From positions 1 through 33,382 of the forward strand of contig OMYR01000062.1 in NCBI GenBank assembly GCA_900315335.1: 33,382 nucleotides of DNA. Direction: 5' to 3'. Position numbers and translations under genes: made by a program. Position 1 is the first letter of the stretch. Each line of letters opens with the position of its first letter. This DNA comes from an uncultured Bacteroidales bacterium (lineage in GTDB: Bacteria > Bacteroidota > Bacteroidia > Bacteroidales > P3). Under the pieces are notes generated by a model that saw only the letters and a program-made list of their open reading frames with translations, was not told the DNA's origin and made no database searches. This document shows, piece after piece, positions 31,101 to 33,382 of the stretch.

Positions 31101-31655
31101 TTAATAAACGTCTGTTGTGGCAATAACTCTGCTCATCTTAACGTCAAAGTCTTCCGTTGGTACTTGCTTAACTATTTGAAAATCGAAACAAACAGCGAAC
31201 TTCTTGCAATCACACGTTTTGAGCAGCCTATCATAAAATCCTCGTCCTCTACCCATACGATTTCTTTGTCTGTCAAACGCAACGCCCGGAATAATCATCA
31301 AATCTATTTTCTTGTAATCCAAAAACTCTTTGCCCGTAGGTTCTAATATTCCGAACTGCTTCCCTGCTTTCATAGAGTCAACTCCTAAGTATTTTCTCAA
31401 AACCAAATCCCCACCTTCAACGCACGGCAAAAGTATCGTCTTATCTTTATACCATTTATTAACGAACTCGTGCGTATCCACCTCATCATTCATCGACCAA
31501 TACAACAATACTGTCTTTGCGTCCTTAAACTCCTGCATAATCTCCACTTTATCAAAGATTGGTTTCGAGAGTTTTTGTTTTTCCTCCAAAGAATACTCGG
31601 TTTTGGTCTTACGAATAAGTTTTCTAAGCGATTGTTTTTGTTCTTTGATATCCAT
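31101..31655 (-). CDS. 5-formyltetrahydrofolate cyclo-ligase
   Basis: A 184-residue enzyme that uses ATP to convert 5-formyl-THF to 5,10-methenyl-THF in the cytoplasm. The N-terminal KQSLRKLIRKTKTEYS gives the basic ATP-contact region. VDTHEFVNKWYKDKTILLPCV holds the folate site, and MGRGRGFYDRLL is the glycine-rich signature (GxGxGxYDR). Length fits the family. It begins 6 bases after the radical SAM gene, so they are co-transcribed, and lnt follows after 74 bases. Confidence 0.95.
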   Translation of the reverse strand: MDIKEQKQSLRKLIRKTKTEYSLEEKQKLSKPIFDKVEIMQEFKDAKTVLLYWSMNDEVDTHEFVNKWYKDKTILLPCVEGGDLVLRKYLGVDSMKAGKQFGILEPTGKEFLDYKKIDLMIIPGVAFDRQRNRMGRGRGFYDRLLKTCDCKKFAVCFDFQIVKQVPTEDFDVKMSRVIATTDVY

Positions 31656-31661
31656 ATAATC

Positions 31662-32429
31662 TTAATACGTTGAAGCCTTAATGCCCAAACTTCTTATTTT
31701 ATCTGCAAAATGCTCCAATTCTTGTTTTTCCACCTTTATCAAATGTTTTGCAGGCGGTATTCTATCCAAAGAATAGAACATAACTTCTCTCGGGTTGGTC
31801 TTTCTCACAACTTCCATATAAGGAATAAACTCGCTATCCACCGTATTATCTATCTTTTCGCCGTCATTTTCTCCCCTAAGAAGCATAGTTTGAATTATAC
31901 AATCCTTACCAAAACGAATGATATTCTCTTTAATCTCTTCAAAATCGGCACTGACAGGTTTAGAAATCAGTTTATACATTCTTTCTGTTCCTGCATCTAT
32001 CTTCAACAACGGGTTATCTATCAAATGCAACGCTTTCCAAACATCTACCTTGCCTAACACCGTACTATTGGTCAGTATTGTTGTCTTCGCCATAGGCATA
32101 TATTTCTGTCTAACCTCCAACACATCTTCAACAATACCCAAAATCTCAGGATGTAATGTCGGCTCTCCGTTACCCGAAAACGTTATGGAATCAACCTTTG
32201 CTCTTTGCTCTTCGTTGTTCTGCTCGCACCATTTAATAAGATTTGCCTTTATCTCTTTTCTATCATTGAAAGGTACTTGAACTCTTGTGTCTATTTCGTT
32301 CCAACCGCATTCGCAATAAATACAATTGAAACTACAATACTTTTTCTGCGTCGGCAAAACATTAACGCCCAACGATGTTCCCAATCTGCGAGAATGTATC
32401 GGTCCGACAATAATCTCTTCAAATAACAT
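31662..32429 (-). CDS. radical SAM protein of unknown specificity
   Basis: A 255-residue radical SAM enzyme. The iron-sulfur-binding cysteines are CSFNCIYC (Cx3Cx2C) near residue 32, preceded by IHSRRLGTSLGVNVLP, which marks a subgroup of short radical SAM proteins often annotated only by domain. ITFSGNGEPTLHP supplies the GGE-like SAM-binding motif (here GNGEP). ILTNSTVLG and LLKIDAGTERMYKLI continue the barrel. There are no extra C-terminal cysteine clusters for a second iron-sulfur centre. The substrate cannot be told; a cofactor, RNA or protein modification are all possible. It is co-transcribed with the folate cyclo-ligase gene. Confidence 0.88.
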   Translation of the reverse strand: MLFEEIIVGPIHSRRLGTSLGVNVLPTQKKYCSFNCIYCECGWNEIDTRVQVPFNDRKEIKANLIKWCEQNNEEQRAKVDSITFSGNGEPTLHPEILGIVEDVLEVRQKYMPMAKTTILTNSTVLGKVDVWKALHLIDNPLLKIDAGTERMYKLISKPVSADFEEIKENIIRFGKDCIIQTMLLRGENDGEKIDNTVDSEFIPYMEVVRKTNPREVMFYSLDRIPPAKHLIKVEKQELEHFADKIRSLGIKASTY

Positions 32430-32484
32430 TATACTATCTTTTAATTGTTCTAAAATCCTTATTTAACGTTCCGCTTACCTTACT

Positions 32485-33138
32485 TCAATCTTTTCTATCG
32501 GTAATAAACGGATATATTTCCTTGAAAAATATTTCTTTCTCCACTATACGATAATGTGGTTTATAATAACTCCTATAACCATTGCTATGCACCCATGCAT
32601 ATTCGCCCTTTGCTATCAATTCATCTATAAACTTTTTATCTTTATCATAGTTATCCAACGTTACATTGTTCTTTTCTATCCAATTCGTTACTTGAACCCA
32701 CATTGCATAAAACTCTTCCAACGTATGTTTATGCTCAACTTTCGATGATCGAATGAAACAATCCGCAAGTCTCTCTTTTGTTATATATCCATTCAATACG
32801 TTTGATAAATTTACCCTCACAAAATCACCGCTCACTCCCACAGATTCGTAAATCGGATACACGTAATTAAACTCCTGCGTAAGTTCCCAATCGATAAAAG
32901 ACATTACTTTTTCTTTATCGCTCACCAAGTGTTCCGGCCCAAAGACGGATTGAAAAAAACTTTTATACAAATCTTGCAATGTCGATTGCGGAAAATCTCT
33001 TAAATTCTTCTTAACAAAATATTCAATCTGCCACTCATCTAATTTTATCTTTCCATTATTCTTTTGAGCCACCGAAATATTAATCGTAATTGCCACCCAA
33101 ACAAATACAACCGCCAATATTTTTACCGCTTTTCTCAT
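32485..33138 (-). CDS. exported protein of unknown function
   Basis: A 217-residue protein starting at ATG 33138 (MRKAVKILAVVFVWVAITIN ... AQ), with a signal peptide that ends around residue 25. An upstream in-frame ATG at 33153 is less likely. The mature protein is rich in charged and aromatic residues, with stretches such as DLYKSFFQSVFGPEHLVSD, NGYITKERLADCFIRSS and HSNGYRSYYKPHYRIVEKEI. The FGPEHL segment and the late HYRIV look like conserved motifs of a family widespread in Bacteroidales, but I do not recognise a function. A periplasmic or outer-membrane location is expected. It has a -7 element upstream and probably starts the operon running through radical SAM, cyclo-ligase and lnt. 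Confidence 0.75.
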   Translation of the reverse strand: MRKAVKILAVVFVWVAITINISVAQKNNGKIKLDEWQIEYFVKKNLRDFPQSTLQDLYKSFFQSVFGPEHLVSDKEKVMSFIDWELTQEFNYVYPIYESVGVSGDFVRVNLSNVLNGYITKERLADCFIRSSKVEHKHTLEEFYAMWVQVTNWIEKNNVTLDNYDKDKKFIDELIAKGEYAWVHSNGYRSYYKPHYRIVEKEIFFKEIYPFITDRKD

Positions 33139-33172
33139 AGTATCGACTTCCATTCTCTATCTTTTCAGTTTG

Positions 33173-33180
33173 CAAATTTA
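33173..33180 (-). promoter_or_regulatory. -7 element for the exported-protein gene
   Basis: The minus strand reads TAAATTTGCA, matching TAnnTTTG, 34 bases before the ATG at 33138. This is the most upstream promoter candidate for the 33.1-29.3 kb gene run. Confidence 0.5.
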
Positions 33181-33356
33181 CAAAAATATATCAAATAACT
33201 TCTTTACGCAGTCTTTCACATTTGAAAAACATATTCATTGTCCTTACATTGCTTTCATTTTTCTCTACCTTAAATAAGGTGAGTTTGACAAAAAATAGGT
33301 TCATCCGACATTTCGAGTGATTGTGTCTAAAACGGAGAAAACTGCCGAACAAATTG

Positions 33357-33382
33357 TATATTTGAATAACCACAAACAAATG
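33357..33382 (+). promoter_or_regulatory. -7 element and start codon of a + strand gene beyond the window
   Basis: TATATTTG at 33357-33364 is followed 15 bases later by ATG at 33380-33382, the last three bases of the window. The A-rich spacer (AACCACAAACAA) is typical of Bacteroidota leaders. The gene itself is outside the window. Confidence 0.4.

Noticed and set aside
33191-33379. 62-residue minus-strand open frame at the window end
   Set aside because: It starts at TTG, has no recognisable features, and its start region overlaps a + strand promoter candidate.
1-33382. tRNA or rRNA genes
   Set aside because: No cloverleaf-like stretch with a TTC-containing T-loop and CCA-proximal stem, and no rRNA-like conserved sequence, was noticed on either strand. 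This was by eye only.

Overview
The window reads as a chromosomal segment of a low-GC member of the Bacteroidota, most likely Bacteroidales. Four things point there. Many genes are preceded by the Bacteroidota-type -7 element TAnnTTTG. Ribosome-binding sites are weak and A-rich. A cell-surface protein ends in a type IX secretion (T9SS) sorting domain. The outer-membrane and lipoprotein repertoire fits: TonB receptor, ExbB/ExbD/TonB, LpxD, Lnt, and a TlpA-like lipoprotein with a DUF4369-like N-terminus. I see no transposase, integrase, phage gene, CRISPR array, tRNA or rRNA, and the species cannot be named from this sequence.

Layout. 1-1.35 kb: a 41-bp tandem repeat abutting a Fic-family AMPylase gene (-). 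1.5-8.5 kb (+): outer-membrane porin and Gate-domain membrane protein, clpP, TlpA-like lipoprotein, lpxD, O-antigen-ligase-like protein. 8.5-14.1 kb (-): family 2 glycosyltransferase, a degenerate nucleotidyltransferase-like protein, a lone rnfA, a TonB-dependent receptor and butyrate kinase. 14.2-15.6 kb (+): thioredoxin and a DUF58 protein. 15.6-16.15 kb: a 558-bp gene-free stretch full of palindromes. 16.15-18.3 kb (-): folB, pheS and a cyclophilin lipoprotein. 18.4-19.5 kb: a small lipoprotein (+) facing recX (-). 19.6-21.3 kb: a degenerate serpin lipoprotein (+) facing an exosortase-family protein (-). 21.5-25.6 kb (+): tatA, tatC, a NapH/NapG-like multi-cluster iron-sulfur protein, and a Tat-signal aldo/keto reductase carrying ferredoxin motifs. 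25.7-33.1 kb (-): tonB, exbD, exbB, a fibronectin-like T9SS cargo, lnt, 5-formyl-THF cyclo-ligase, a radical SAM protein and an exported protein of unknown function. The window ends at an ATG that may start another + strand gene.

How the genes fit together. Most are envelope functions: LPS synthesis (lpxD, ligase-like protein, glycosyltransferase), lipoprotein maturation (lnt), TonB-powered uptake (exbB-exbD-tonB with one receptor), and two non-Sec routes (Tat and T9SS). The clearest local system is the Tat block: the translocase sits directly before a membrane iron-sulfur electron carrier and a Tat-exported iron-sulfur aldo/keto reductase, suggesting a periplasmic reductase fed by electrons from the membrane. 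The most striking non-gene signal is a family of AT-rich inverted repeats built on TGTTTAACACTA that recurs in five intergenic regions, mostly at gene ends and once between tatA and tatC. All functions are inferred from recognisable motifs; no database search was run.
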